A stretch of 64,000 bases of DNA from JARRPM01 sp963765545 (GCA_963765545.1 CAVXWW010000008.1:558001-622000); one strand, 5' to 3'; positions 43,401 to 53,823 are shown, counted from the first letter of the stretch. Numbers and translations: made by a program. Notes: generated from the sequence alone by a model not told the origin.

Positions 43401-43628
43401 GGCGGGGGCTGGTCATTCGACAGATCCAACCCGGGGCCCCGGGCGTATAGGTGTTACAGTTCTTTACATACAACGAGCACAAGGTTTCCCCACATCGCGC
43501 TACCATGCGGGCGTTTTTACCCCGCTGGTATCGTCTCCATTGGCTGCCAGCCGGGAGTCCATCAACCAGGTTCGGATCGTTATCGATGCAAAACAAATGG
43601 ATAAGGCGCGTGCTGCCAGTTGCTGGTT

Positions 43629-44666
43629 ATGTCAGCCGCAGTAATCGTGGCGGTAGTGATGGTGAAGAGCCGTCCCGAGCTGCCGCGACGCGAAAGTGCG
43701 GTTGCGGTCCCCCTGGTCGACGTGCTGGTCGCCGAGCCAGGGCCGATTGCGGTGGCAGTGAGATCCCGCGGCACCGTCGCTCCCAGGACTGATATCGAAC
43801 TGGTGTCAGAGGCCTCAGGCAGGGTGGTCTGGGTGGCCCCTGAGTTTGTTGTCGGGGGCGCCGTCAAACAGGGAGATACCCTGTTGCGCATCGACCCCAT
43901 CGATTACGAAGTGGCTGTTTCGGTAGCCCGCGCCGCAGTGGCCAGTGCGGAATTGTCCCTGGCGGAGGTGCAGGTGGTGGTGAAGAAGGCGGCAATCGAG
44001 GAGGCTAAGGCCCAGGTCCAGGCGGCGCGAGACAGATTGCGTCAGGCGGAGGCGGACCTTGCCAACACCTCTATAGTAGCGCCTTTCGACGCGATTATTG
44101 ACACCAAGCGGGTTGACCTGGGTCAGTACGTGCAGGCCGGGTCCGGGCTGATGCGTTTGCTGGGCATTACCAGCGCTGAGGTGAGGCTGCCGATACTGGC
44201 ATCGGATGTTCCCTTTGTGCGTTATGGGCAATTGCCCGACGGCAGTTGGCCCCGGGCAACCCTGACAGCGCGGTTCGGCGATGAAGAGCGCAGCTGGGAG
44301 TCGCGACTGGTTCGCCTGGAACAGCGGGTGGACGAGGAGACCCGGGTGTTTTACCTGGTGGCGGAAGTGGACGTGCCCTATGACGCGGCGCGCCACCCCT
44401 GGCCGCTCTCGCTGGGGCTGTTTGTAGACGTGCTCATCGAGGGGATTGAGCTTCCCACAGCCACCCGTATCCCCCGCTCCGCACTGCACGGTGGTAATGC
44501 CGTGTACCTGGTGAAGGAGGGCGCAATACGCAAGCAACTGGTCGAGGTGCTGCGCCGGGATCGCGACACCGTACTGGTTGGTAATGGCCTGGTCGCAGGC
44601 GACGAGGTAATACTGTCGCGTCTCGATATCATGGTGGAAGGCATGCCTGTAGCAGTGGCTGGCTAG
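43629..44666 (+). CDS. RND efflux periplasmic adaptor (membrane fusion protein), N-terminus possibly frameshifted
   Basis: 345 residues from the ATG at 43629. It has the adaptor layout: a hydrophobic start (SAAVIVAVVMV), RSRGTVAPRTDIELVSEASG (first barrel/lipoyl half), a coiled coil at about 95-140, IVAPFDAIIDTKRVDLGQYV (second lipoyl half), then barrel and membrane-proximal domains. No SD precedes the ATG. A better start, ATG 43586, opens MQNKWIRRVLPV in another frame, and a single extra base near 43619 would join it to the LLVMSAAV run here. Either the reading has an error or the gene is damaged at its start. Coupled to the pump gene (ATG at 44668). Confidence 0.82.
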   Translation: MSAAVIVAVVMVKSRPELPRRESAVAVPLVDVLVAEPGPIAVAVRSRGTVAPRTDIELVSEASGRVVWVAPEFVVGGAVKQGDTLLRIDPIDYEVAVSVARAAVASAELSLAEVQVVVKKAAIEEAKAQVQAARDRLRQAEADLANTSIVAPFDAIIDTKRVDLGQYVQAGSGLMRLLGITSAEVRLPILASDVPFVRYGQLPDGSWPRATLTARFGDEERSWESRLVRLEQRVDEETRVFYLVAEVDVPYDAARHPWPLSLGLFVDVLIEGIELPTATRIPRSALHGGNAVYLVKEGAIRKQLVEVLRRDRDTVLVGNGLVAGDEVILSRLDIMVEGMPVAVAG

Positions 44667-44667
44667 C

Positions 44668-47600
44668 ATGACTACCCTACTCAAGGAGCGCGGTGTCATT
44701 GCCTGGATGGCAAGTAACCCGGTTGCCGCCAATCTGCTGATGCTGGTTGTCATGGTCGGCGGCCTGGCCTCGGTGGGCGGGATCACCAAGGAAGTCTTTC
44801 CCTCCTTCCCTTCCGAGACGGTGACGATCACTGTGCCCTATCCGGGCAGTTCGCCGGAAGAGGTGGAAGAGGGCATCGTGCTTAAGATCGAGGAGGCGAT
44901 ACAGGATATTGTCGGTGTCGACGAGATCCGCTCGGTGGCGCGCGAGGGAGTGGGGACAGTGACCGTTCAGCTTGAAGCGGGCACTCCCATGACCAAGGCC
45001 CTGGGCCAGATCAAGTCCAGGGTAGATGGCATCGCCGCATTTCCCCTGAATGCGGAGGAGCCGATTGTCGATGAGGTGTTGTCGCGCACTCGCGCGATGC
45101 GTCTCACCCTCTACGGGGCGCTGGAAGAATACCAGCTGAAAGAACTGGCTCAGCAACTGCGGGACGAGGTGTTGTTGCTGCCGGGTATCACCCAGGTGGC
45201 CATCAGTGGGGAGCGGGATTACGAGATTTCGATCGAGGTTTCGGATGCGACGCTGCGCCGGTATGGCCTTGATTTTAACGATGTTGTCGGGGCGGTACAG
45301 GCCCGTTCGCGCGACTTGCCCGGCGGCAAGATGCGCACGGACGCCGGCTCCATTACGCTGCGCTCTGTCGGGCAGGCCTACACTGGCAGGGACTTCGCTG
45401 ACATTACTCTGATTACCCGGGAGGACGGCACGCGGCTGTCCCTGGGGGATGTGGCTACCGTCAGCGACATGTTTGAAGACCAGCCCGTGATGAGTCGTCT
45501 CAACGGCAAGCCCAGTCTCACCCTGGAGGTCGACCGCGTGGGTGAGCAGGACGTACTGGCCATCACAGAAACACTGAGGAACTACGTCGACCGAAAGCAG
45601 GCCGAACTGCCGCCCGGGGTCGAACTCACCGCATGGTCTGATCGCAGTGTGACGCTCAACGGTCGTATCGAGCTGATGTTGAAGAGCGCTGCCCAGGGCG
45701 CCTTCCTGGTACTGATTACCCTGGCCCTGTTTCTCAATCTTTCACTCGCTTTCTGGGTGGTGCTGGGGGTGCCTTTCTCTATTCTCGGCGCGCTGCTGGT
45801 CATCAACCTGTTCGGCATTCCCGTGTCCATCAATGTGATTTCTGTGTTCGGGTTTATCCTGGTGCTGGGGATGCTGGTGGATGACGGTATTGTCACGGCC
45901 GAGAGCGCCTATGCCCAGTTGGAGCAGGAGCGGCAGGGTGTAGACAGTATTGTGAGGGGGGTAAGGTCGGTTGCTGTAGCGACGATTTTTGGCGTCCTCA
46001 CCACGATGATTGCGTTCTCGCCGGCGTGGTTCCTGGAGAGTGGTGTAGGACGTATCATGACCCACATTGTGCCTATCGTGGTGCTTTGCCTGATGTTTTC
46101 CCTGATCGAAACCAAGCTGATCCTGCCGGCGCACCTGCGCCACATTCGCATTGGTGAGCAGCAGCATAAACCCGGCTCTATTCGTGGCAGGCTCACGGCA
46201 ATTCAGGAGGGCTGTGCCAGCGCGCTTCAGAATTTCGCCAACACAAGCTATCGCTCTGCCCTGGAATGGGCCGTGCACATGCGGTACACCACCCTGGCTA
46301 TTTTCCTGGGCGGTCTGGTCATCTGCCTGGCCCTGGTGCCGGCGGGTATTGTGCGCTTTGTATTCTTCCCCAATGTGCCCTCCGACCAGATCAACATCAG
46401 TCTTAAAATGCCCCAGGGCACGCCGTGGCAACAGACCCACGACTACACCTTGCGTATTGAGCAGGCCGCGAGGGAAATGAACGAACGCTACCGGCAGTTG
46501 GAAGGCGTGGAGCAGGGCGTGATTCTTGAGCTGATGTCCCTGTCTACCGAAGACACCGAGTCCCAGGTGACGGTGGAGTTGTTGCCCAGTACCGAACGCA
46601 GTATCACTTCCGTTGAGTTGGCGGGCTGGCTGCGGGAAAGCCTGGGTGATCTGGCGGGTGTGCAATCACTGATCTTCGATGCCAATGCCGGGCCGCCCGG
46701 GTCGGCCGTCGACATCGAGCTGGCGGGTCGCGACCTCGAAGCCCTGCGCGGCGCCGCCAGTGAACTGAAGCTGGCCTTGCTGGGTTATGACGGCCTGTAT
46801 GATATCCGCGACAGCTTTGATGCCGGCGGGCCGGAACTGGATATCAGGCTTACCCCCGAGGGCGATGCGCTGGGCCTGGGGCAGGTAGAGCTCGCCACGC
46901 AGGTCAGGCAGGCGTTTTTTGGCGCCGAGATCCAGCGCATGCAACGCGGGCGGGACGAGGTCCGGGTTTATGTGCGTTTTCCCGCCGAGGAGCGCGCCAC
47001 GCTGGAGTCCTTGCGTTCCATGTGGATTGACGTGCCCGGCCGTGGCAAGGTGCCATTCGAAGTGGTGGGCGAGGCGCGCGAGCGTATCGGGGTCAGTGTC
47101 ATCAATCGCTTCAATCGACAGCGGGTGGTCAACGTCGAAGCGGACGTGGACAAAACCCGGCTCGAACCGGGGGCGGTTGTCCGGGAGATTACCAGCCAGG
47201 TGATGCCCGACATCCTCGCCCGGTATCCCGGCGTCTCTTCCCGGCTGAGCGGCGCGGCGGAAGACCAGGCAGAGACGGCCGATTCGTTGCTGCTGGGTGT
47301 CTTGACCATCATGTTGATGATTTATGCCGCCCTGGCGGTACCCCTGAAAAGCTATGGCCTGCCGCTTATTATCATGTCGGTGATTCCCTTTGGCATAGTG
47401 GGGGCCATTCTCGGGCACCTGATCGTGGGTAGCAGCATCAGTATTTTGTCGGTAATAGGGATGATCGGCCTGGCGGGTATTGTCATCAACGACAGCCTGG
47501 TGTTCGTGGACCATATCAGGAGCCGCTTGCAGTTATTGGACGAAGACTGGCGGGAGGCGGTGGTAGAAGGCGGGGTGCGTCGCTTCAGGCCCGTCTTGCT

Positions 47601-47826
47601 CACATCGGTCACAACCTTTATGGGTTTGTTGCCTATTCAGCTCGAAACCTCCATCCAGGCACAGTTTGTCAAGCCGATGGCCATATCCATTGGCTTTGGC
47701 GTATTGTTCGCCACGTTTGTCACCCTGTTCCTGGTGCCGGTACTGTATTTTGTCGGGCAGGATATCAAGCGACTGCGAGGCAGGCTCGTCACCGGGACAC
47801 AGGCGCAGGAGCAGCCTGCGAGCTAG
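44668..47826 (+). CDS. RND efflux transporter permease
   Basis: 1052 residues with the double six-helix RND layout and two large periplasmic loops. The proton-relay pair is Asp405-Asp406 in GMLVDDGIVTAES. Other family segments are SNPVAANLLMLVVMVGG at the N-terminus, VPYPGSSPEEVE and DSLVFVDHIRSR. It is driven by proton influx and pumps substrates out with its adaptor and an outer-membrane channel, which is not encoded here. The DD pair resembles AcrB-type pumps more than metal exporters. Substrate unknown. Confidence 0.95.
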   Translation: MTTLLKERGVIAWMASNPVAANLLMLVVMVGGLASVGGITKEVFPSFPSETVTITVPYPGSSPEEVEEGIVLKIEEAIQDIVGVDEIRSVAREGVGTVTVQLEAGTPMTKALGQIKSRVDGIAAFPLNAEEPIVDEVLSRTRAMRLTLYGALEEYQLKELAQQLRDEVLLLPGITQVAISGERDYEISIEVSDATLRRYGLDFNDVVGAVQARSRDLPGGKMRTDAGSITLRSVGQAYTGRDFADITLITREDGTRLSLGDVATVSDMFEDQPVMSRLNGKPSLTLEVDRVGEQDVLAITETLRNYVDRKQAELPPGVELTAWSDRSVTLNGRIELMLKSAAQGAFLVLITLALFLNLSLAFWVVLGVPFSILGALLVINLFGIPVSINVISVFGFILVLGMLVDDGIVTAESAYAQLEQERQGVDSIVRGVRSVAVATIFGVLTTMIAFSPAWFLESGVGRIMTHIVPIVVLCLMFSLIETKLILPAHLRHIRIGEQQHKPGSIRGRLTAIQEGCASALQNFANTSYRSALEWAVHMRYTTLAIFLGGLVICLALVPAGIVRFVFFPNVPSDQINISLKMPQGTPWQQTHDYTLRIEQAAREMNERYRQLEGVEQGVILELMSLSTEDTESQVTVELLPSTERSITSVELAGWLRESLGDLAGVQSLIFDANAGPPGSAVDIELAGRDLEALRGAASELKLALLGYDGLYDIRDSFDAGGPELDIRLTPEGDALGLGQVELATQVRQAFFGAEIQRMQRGRDEVRVYVRFPAEERATLESLRSMWIDVPGRGKVPFEVVGEARERIGVSVINRFNRQRVVNVEADVDKTRLEPGAVVREITSQVMPDILARYPGVSSRLSGAAEDQAETADSLLLGVLTIMLMIYAALAVPLKSYGLPLIIMSVIPFGIVGAILGHLIVGSSISILSVIGMIGLAGIVINDSLVFVDHIRSRLQLLDEDWREAVVEGGVRRFRPVLLTSVTTFMGLLPIQLETSIQAQFVKPMAISIGFGVLFATFVTLFLVPVLYFVGQDIKRLRGRLVTGTQAQEQPAS

Positions 47827-50800
47827 CGGGTCTTGCGCCGCAGGCTCAGTACTGCAACGGTCAGCGCCGGTAACATGGTGAGAGTGACGAGGGCCGCACC
47901 GAGGATGCCAAACATCACGATGGCCCCGACGCCGCGGTACAGCTCGGTGCCCGCGCCGGGGATCAGCACCAGCGGCGATAAGCCGCACAGGGTGGTGATG
48001 GTCGACATCGCGATCGGGCGCAGGCGCGCTTCCACCGCTTCCGTTACGGCCGCCAGTGGCGCCATGTGCTGCAGGTCGACATTCTGCACCGCCCGATGCA
48101 CGATCAGGATAGGGTTGTTGACCACGGTTCCCATCAGTATCAGGAAGCCCAGCATCGAGATCATGTCGAAGGATTGCACTATCGCGCCCAGGCCCACCAG
48201 TGGCAGCAGGCCACCCACCGCGTTCAGCAGCCACAGGCCCACGATGCCCCCGGCAATACCCAGTGGAATAGACGTCATGATAAGTAGCGGATACCCCCAG
48301 TGGTTGAAGATGGCGACCATCAGCAGGTAGATGATGAGCAGAGCGACCAGGTAATTGCCCAGCAGTGCCTCTCGGGTGGCGTCAAGCTGGTCTGCGGCGC
48401 CGGAAATCGCCACATTGACGTTGGCGGGGATACCGCCGCGCTCACGCAGGTAGTCCACCACCTCTGTGCGCACCCGGCCTACGCCGGTCTCCAGCGGAAT
48501 GCTGCGCGGGGGAATAATGTTCAGGGTGACGGTGCGGCGGCCGTTTACCCTGCGCACCACGCTGCTGCTGACCGTCTCACTGATGTCCGCTACCGCGGCC
48601 AGTGGCAGTACCTGGCCAGCGCCGGTGTAAAGCGGCAATCGGGCCAGGGTGTCCAGGGTCGCGTCCTGGCCCACATCGCTGTACAGGTAGATATCTATCT
48701 TGTCGTCGTCCAGAAAGAATTCATCTACATAGCTGCCGTCAGTCAGGGCCGACACGGTGAAGCCCAGGGATTGTGCCGTCATCCCGAGTTCGGCGGTACG
48801 CTCCCAGCGCGGGCGCACCTCCACCATGGGCTGGGCCAGGGTGAGGGAGCCCGGCTGGCTCTGGATGCGCGGCTGCTCGAACACGTCTTCGGCCCGGCGG
48901 TAGGCCGCCAGGGCCACCTCGTAAATGGTCGCGAGGTCGGGCCCGGAAATATCCAGGTTGATGCTGCGGGTGCCCCCGTCGTTACTGCTGATAATAGAGC
49001 CGCGGGCCGCAAAAGCGCGCATGCCGGGATACTCCCTGTATTTGCGGGTCAAGGCGTCCATCAGTGCCTCGATATCGCTTGCCCTTGCGGGTTCGGCGAT
49101 AATGCGCAACTGGGAGGCACTCATGCGCAGGGTCATATAGAGTATGGCCGGCACCTCCGCCTCGCCACGGTCAAACAAGCCCGGGTCCGCACCCACGTGC
49201 GGCAGCAGCCAGGCCTCGACCTCATCACCGATTTTCCTTATCGCTTCCAGGTTATAGCCCGGCGGTGCGTTCATGCTCGCAAAGACCTTGGGTTCCTCCC
49301 CCTCGGGGAGGTATTCCGCCGCTGGCGTCAGCAGCCAGATCACCGCCAGGCTGGCCAGGGAGGTAACAGCAATACAGGTAAGTCGCCTGGCCGGCGTGGC
49401 GATACAGCCCTGCACCAGTTTCATGGTGGCCCGGGTGCTGCGCGTAAACGCCGCTGGCGCGCCTGGGCCCGACGCCCCCGAGGCACTGTCCGCGCTGCCG
49501 AATTTGAGCCTGGCGGCCGCGGCAGGCAGCACCGTTACTGCCACCAGCATGGACGCCAGGATGGCAGCGGAGATGGCGATTGCCACGTCGGAATAAAGCT
49601 GCCCCGCTTCCTGCTCGACGAACGCCACGGGGATAAAGACGAGCACCGTGGTCATGGTCGAGGCGAACACCGCCGGCCAGACCTGGCGCACGCCATTCAG
49701 TGCGGCCTGAAAACGCGCGGCGCCGCGCCTGCGCTCCAGTTCGATGCTCTCCAGCACCACGATACTGTTGTCCAGGGTCATGCCAATGGCAAACGCGATA
49801 CCGGCAAGCGAAATGACGTTGACGGTGCGGCCCGCCAGCAACAGGCCCAGGAAGGCGACGATAATGCAGATGGGAATGCCCATCACACCGACCAGGGTCG
49901 CCCGGAAGGAACGCAAAAACAGGTACATTACTGCCGTGGCGAGCAGGGCGCCAAGAATGAGGTTGCGCCAGACATTCTGTACCGACTCTTCAACGTACCG
50001 CACGTCATCTGATATAGGCTTGAGCTGCAGGCCCGCCGGCTCCAGTAGCTCCCGGTTGATCGCGACCAGCTCCTTGTTCATCAGCCGCTTGATATCAATG
50101 ACATTGGAGCCGGCCTCCCTGCGCAGGGCGATGAAAATATGGGGCGCGCCGTTGAATCGCGTAATCGTGCTCTTCTCAAACTGGCCCAGGCGCACCTGGG
50201 CGACATCGGACAGGCGAATGACCTGGTCGCCCCGCCGTGCCAGTATCAGGCCGCTGACCTCATCGAAAGTCTCGAACCGGCCGATAGTGCGCAGCAGGTA
50301 CTGGCGCTTACCCGATTCGATGGTACCGCCGGAGCGGTCGAGATTGCGGCTGCGAATCGCCTCGCGCAGGTCTGGCAGTGACAGGCCGCGCTGCGCCAGC
50401 CGGGCCGGGTCGACCAGGATCTGGATCTGGCGCTCTTCCCCGCCCCAGACCGCGACCTCCGAGACACCGGCCACTGAGGCAAGGCGCGGTTTGACGTTGT
50501 CCTCGAAGAAATCCAGCGTCATGTCCATATCCAGCTGGCGCGGATTGCCCGGCAGGGTTTCCGCGCTGAAAAACATGAAGTAGTTGCCCGAGAATGAATT
50601 TGCGTAAATCCTCGGCTCGTCGACATTCTCCGGATAGGACGGCACCTGGCTCAGGGCATTGTTTACCCGGATCATCATTTCGGTGACATCGGTGCCGAAG
50701 GGAAATTCCAGCTCAATCTCGGCGGAGCCGCTGCGGGCGGTGGCAGTGATGCGTGACAGCGTGGGAAGGTTGCGCAGGTAGTCTTCCTGCTCTACCAGAA

Positions 50801-50981
50801 TCTCCTTTTCCACGTCCTGCGGCGTGGCGCCGGGCCAGCTGGTGCGAATCCCTATGGTTCGCACGTCGAGGTCCGGAATCATCTGTACCGGAATGCGAAG
50901 CGCGGCAAAGATCCCCAGTATGCTGACGATCAACACGGTCACCGTCAGCAGCGTGCCGCGCCTGATAATCTGCTCCAGCAC
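47823..50981 (-). CDS. RND efflux transporter permease (second system)
   Basis: 1052 residues, same overall fold as the pump on the other strand but a different subfamily. The relay helix reads GMTLDNSIVVLES, with a single Asp followed by Asn, as in pumps that lack the DD pair. N-terminal SWPGATPQDVEKEI and C-terminal ILIVHRAVQN are family segments. The start is GTG at 50979-50981, four bases after the adaptor stop, so translation is coupled. Its stop overlaps the stop of the convergent pump gene by four bases (CTAG). Substrate unknown. Confidence 0.95.
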   Translation of the reverse strand: MLEQIIRRGTLLTVTVLIVSILGIFAALRIPVQMIPDLDVRTIGIRTSWPGATPQDVEKEILVEQEDYLRNLPTLSRITATARSGSAEIELEFPFGTDVTEMMIRVNNALSQVPSYPENVDEPRIYANSFSGNYFMFFSAETLPGNPRQLDMDMTLDFFEDNVKPRLASVAGVSEVAVWGGEERQIQILVDPARLAQRGLSLPDLREAIRSRNLDRSGGTIESGKRQYLLRTIGRFETFDEVSGLILARRGDQVIRLSDVAQVRLGQFEKSTITRFNGAPHIFIALRREAGSNVIDIKRLMNKELVAINRELLEPAGLQLKPISDDVRYVEESVQNVWRNLILGALLATAVMYLFLRSFRATLVGVMGIPICIIVAFLGLLLAGRTVNVISLAGIAFAIGMTLDNSIVVLESIELERRRGAARFQAALNGVRQVWPAVFASTMTTVLVFIPVAFVEQEAGQLYSDVAIAISAAILASMLVAVTVLPAAAARLKFGSADSASGASGPGAPAAFTRSTRATMKLVQGCIATPARRLTCIAVTSLASLAVIWLLTPAAEYLPEGEEPKVFASMNAPPGYNLEAIRKIGDEVEAWLLPHVGADPGLFDRGEAEVPAILYMTLRMSASQLRIIAEPARASDIEALMDALTRKYREYPGMRAFAARGSIISSNDGGTRSINLDISGPDLATIYEVALAAYRRAEDVFEQPRIQSQPGSLTLAQPMVEVRPRWERTAELGMTAQSLGFTVSALTDGSYVDEFFLDDDKIDIYLYSDVGQDATLDTLARLPLYTGAGQVLPLAAVADISETVSSSVVRRVNGRRTVTLNIIPPRSIPLETGVGRVRTEVVDYLRERGGIPANVNVAISGAADQLDATREALLGNYLVALLIIYLLMVAIFNHWGYPLLIMTSIPLGIAGGIVGLWLLNAVGGLLPLVGLGAIVQSFDMISMLGFLILMGTVVNNPILIVHRAVQNVDLQHMAPLAAVTEAVEARLRPIAMSTITTLCGLSPLVLIPGAGTELYRGVGAIVMFGILGAALVTLTMLPALTVAVLSLRRKTR

Positions 50982-50985
50982 TGGT

Positions 50986-52071
50986 CTACAGGCCCGTTCG
51001 TGAGGTGCGGATCATAACGCGCTGGCCATTCTGTAAGGCCTCATTGCCCTCGATCACGACAGTTGCCCCGGCCGGCAGGCCCTGGCGGATCTCCACCAGC
51101 GAGTCGAAGCTGAGCCCGGCGCTGACCGGGTTTTCACTGGCCACGCCGTCGTTGACAGTCCACACCACCACACGACCGTCCGGAAAACGCAGGATGGCAT
51201 CGCGGTGAACGACCACACCGGAGCGACCGGTAGCCAGGTGTAGCCGGGCCTGCACCGACATTCCCGGGAGCAGGCGCTGGTCAGGGTTTTCAGCCAGGAC
51301 CCGCAGCAGGAAGGTACGGGCGCCGGGATCGGTGATCGGAACGATGGTGTCGACCTTGCCGCTAAAAGCCTGGTCGGGGTTCGCACTCAGGCTGAAGGTA
51401 AGGGGTGCATCGGGGTGAATGTCTGCCAGGTAGTCTTCGGACACGGGAAAGTCCAGTCGCACATCTTCCAGCGCGACCAGCTCCAGCACGGCTTGCCCGG
51501 GATCTATCCACTCACCCAGCTCGGTCAGCTTGGTGCTGACCACGCCGGCAAAAGGGGCGCGCAGCTGGTGCCGCTGCAGTATTCCACGCCGGTAGCCCGC
51601 CTGGGCCTCGGCCCGGTGCAGGGCGGCCTCGTCACCGGCAACTTCCGCCTCAATATCGCGCACCGCGCTCTCTGCGATGCTGCGCTGGGGTATCAGCTTC
51701 CTGGCCTCGGCCAGCCTGCGTCTGGCATCTGCCAGCGCTGTGGCCGCCTGTTCAACCTCCGCCAGTGCGCTGTCGAGCTGCAGCTGTGCCAGCTCCGGGT
51801 CCAGTGTCAGCAACAGTTCGCCCGACTGGACCCGGCTGCCGCTATCCACTTTCAGCTCGGCCACCAGCCCGCTGGTGGCGACCGACAGGCGGGCAGATCG
51901 CATGGCCGTCACGGTGCCGGTCAGGTCCAGGACCCGGTGAATGTCGCTTTCCTGTGCCACCGCCACCGCCACGGGTACTGCCTTGTCTTCATTGGCGAGC
52001 AGCGCAGTGGGGACGCAGAGGCACAGCAGGAGTAGCAGCCAACGTTGGCAGTAGGGTAGCGCTGAAGCCAT
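50986..52071 (-). CDS. RND efflux periplasmic adaptor (second system)
   Basis: 361 residues from the ATG at 52069-52071. A signal peptide (hydrophobic LLLLLCLCVPTALL, then ANEDK) precedes DLTGTVTAMRSARLSVATSG, a coiled coil at about 90-150, LRAPFAGVVSTKLTELGEWI (second lipoyl half) and barrel domains. It links the pump to an outer-membrane channel. A weakly supported TTG start lies 12 codons upstream. It is the first gene of the minus-strand pair and divergent from the hydrolase gene at 52252; ATACC-G-GGTAT (52110-52120) lies between them. Confidence 0.93.
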   Translation of the reverse strand: MASALPYCQRWLLLLLCLCVPTALLANEDKAVPVAVAVAQESDIHRVLDLTGTVTAMRSARLSVATSGLVAELKVDSGSRVQSGELLLTLDPELAQLQLDSALAEVEQAATALADARRRLAEARKLIPQRSIAESAVRDIEAEVAGDEAALHRAEAQAGYRRGILQRHQLRAPFAGVVSTKLTELGEWIDPGQAVLELVALEDVRLDFPVSEDYLADIHPDAPLTFSLSANPDQAFSGKVDTIVPITDPGARTFLLRVLAENPDQRLLPGMSVQARLHLATGRSGVVVHRDAILRFPDGRVVVWTVNDGVASENPVSAGLSFDSLVEIRQGLPAGATVVIEGNEALQNGQRVMIRTSRTGL

Positions 52072-52251
52072 GTAGTCGTCATTACCGCTGAGAAAGGGTG
52101 GCTGCAAGAATACCGGGTATACGTGGTGCTATGCCAGCTGGATCTGGTGGGCATCGCTGTTCCCGCCGGCAGCGCGGGTGGCAGTGCTGTGCGGCACGGC
52201 CAGCGAATTGGCGGTACACTGGTGGGACGAATAGCTGCGGATTGTGGTGCT

Positions 52252-53718
52252 ATGTTGGGAGGTTCGATCACCGGCCGGGCTTTGGGGCTGATACGAATGA
52301 TTGCGGCCTGGCTCATTGCCTGCCTGGTAACCGCTGTTGCAGTGCTCGTGTACCTGCTGGACTCGCGTCAGGACCTCTCGGTCTGGCATCTGGCCGATCT
52401 GGACGAGGAGTTCACCGCAGACACCGCGGTTACCGATTTCAGGCAATACCTGGCACTGGAAGATCGGCTGTTTGAGCAGCTGGACCAGCTGGTGTATTCG
52501 CAGGTTCCGGTGGGACCGAACAACGCGATCAACCGCTACAGCCGGGGAAGTCTTTCCGATCCCGGGCGCTGGCCGGTGAATTGGAATCGCAGTTTCGAGC
52601 TTGGCCAGGAGCGGCCCGCGGCGGGCGTTGTGCTGCTGCACGGCTTGTCAGATTCACCTTACAGCATGCGCGCACTGGGGCAATCCATGCATCGACATGG
52701 CGCCATGGTTCTGGGACTGCGTATTCCCGGCCATGGCACCGCACCGTCCGGGCTGGTAGAAACGCGCTGGCAGGACATGGCCGCGGCAGTCAGGCTTGCG
52801 GTGCGGCATGTGCGTGAGGTGGTGGGCGACAAGCCGGTGTACCTGGTTGGTTATTCCAATGGCGGGGCGCTGGCGGTGGAGTATACGCTCGCCGCACTGG
52901 ACGATTCCTCCCTGCCAATTGTGTCCGGAGTCATCCTGCTGTCACCGGAAATAGGCCTGTCACGGGTTGCGGCGCTGGCGGTATGGCAGGCCCGCCTCGG
53001 TCATCTGCTGGGCCTCGAAAAGCTGGCCTGGAATGTATTGCTGCCCGAGTATGACCCCTACAAATACAGCTCTTTTGCGGTAAACGCCGGTGACCTTGCC
53101 TACCGCATAACCGCGCATATCCAGAAACAGCTCAGTGCGCTGCAGAGTACCGATAAACTGCAGGCTCTGCCGCCCATACTCGCCTTCCAGTCCAGTGTGG
53201 ATGCAACGGTGACTGCATCTGCACTGGTCGCTCACCTTTTTGATCGACTTCCGATTGGTGATCATGAGCTGGTGTTGTTTGATATCAATCGCCTGGCGGG
53301 CGTGAGCATCATGTTGCGACAGGATCCGAGAACCGTGTTTGGCCCACTGCTGGAAAAAGATAACCGAAACTTCGATCTTACTATCGTGAGCAATGAAAAT
53401 ACCGACAGTAACCGTGTTGTCGCACGCAGTGCATCGGCGGGGGAAGAGCGCATATCAAGCACCGTCGCGCTCACTCAATGGCCCCCCGACATCTATTCAC
53501 TGTCTCATGTGGCCCTGCCATTTCCGCCCACTGACCCTGTATACGGTGGCCCCCTGGCCGAGGCCAGCCCGGGCATTCAACTTGGCAACCTGGCGCCCCG
53601 CGGTGAGAGGGGAGTGTTGCAGCTCTCTGGCACCGATGCGCTGCGGCTGAGGTGGAACCCGTTTTTTGACTATGTCGAAGCCCGGGTGCTTGAGTTCTCC
53701 GGTCTGGCGGAGCACTGA
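52252..53718 (+). CDS. Membrane-anchored alpha/beta hydrolase
   Basis: 488 residues from the ATG at 52252. An N-terminal membrane segment (MIAAWLIACLVTAVAVLVYLL) is followed by VVLLHGLSDSPYSMRALG, IPGHGTAPSG, and the nucleophile elbow GYSNGG (Ser202). A second ATG at 52297 begins directly at the membrane segment; neither has a clear RBS. The pattern suits carboxylesterases or monoacylglycerol lipases, but a long C-terminal half (about 150 residues) after the His region is not standard. The catalytic domain probably faces the periplasm. Substrate unknown. Confidence 0.85.
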   Translation: MLGGSITGRALGLIRMIAAWLIACLVTAVAVLVYLLDSRQDLSVWHLADLDEEFTADTAVTDFRQYLALEDRLFEQLDQLVYSQVPVGPNNAINRYSRGSLSDPGRWPVNWNRSFELGQERPAAGVVLLHGLSDSPYSMRALGQSMHRHGAMVLGLRIPGHGTAPSGLVETRWQDMAAAVRLAVRHVREVVGDKPVYLVGYSNGGALAVEYTLAALDDSSLPIVSGVILLSPEIGLSRVAALAVWQARLGHLLGLEKLAWNVLLPEYDPYKYSSFAVNAGDLAYRITAHIQKQLSALQSTDKLQALPPILAFQSSVDATVTASALVAHLFDRLPIGDHELVLFDINRLAGVSIMLRQDPRTVFGPLLEKDNRNFDLTIVSNENTDSNRVVARSASAGEERISSTVALTQWPPDIYSLSHVALPFPPTDPVYGGPLAEASPGIQLGNLAPRGERGVLQLSGTDALRLRWNPFFDYVEARVLEFSGLAEH

Positions 53719-53823
53719 GCAGGCTTGCCCTGTGCTCCATAGTCCAGTGCCATTGGCGGGATCACGAGGTCACTCCAGCCGGTTTGGCGCGTTGCGATTC
53801 GGGCTCCACCCCACCGTGCAGTT

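Noticed and set aside
48300..50012. 570-codon forward open frame
   Set aside because: Antisense to the second RND pump; His/Gln/Gly-rich composition typical of a reverse-strand shadow.
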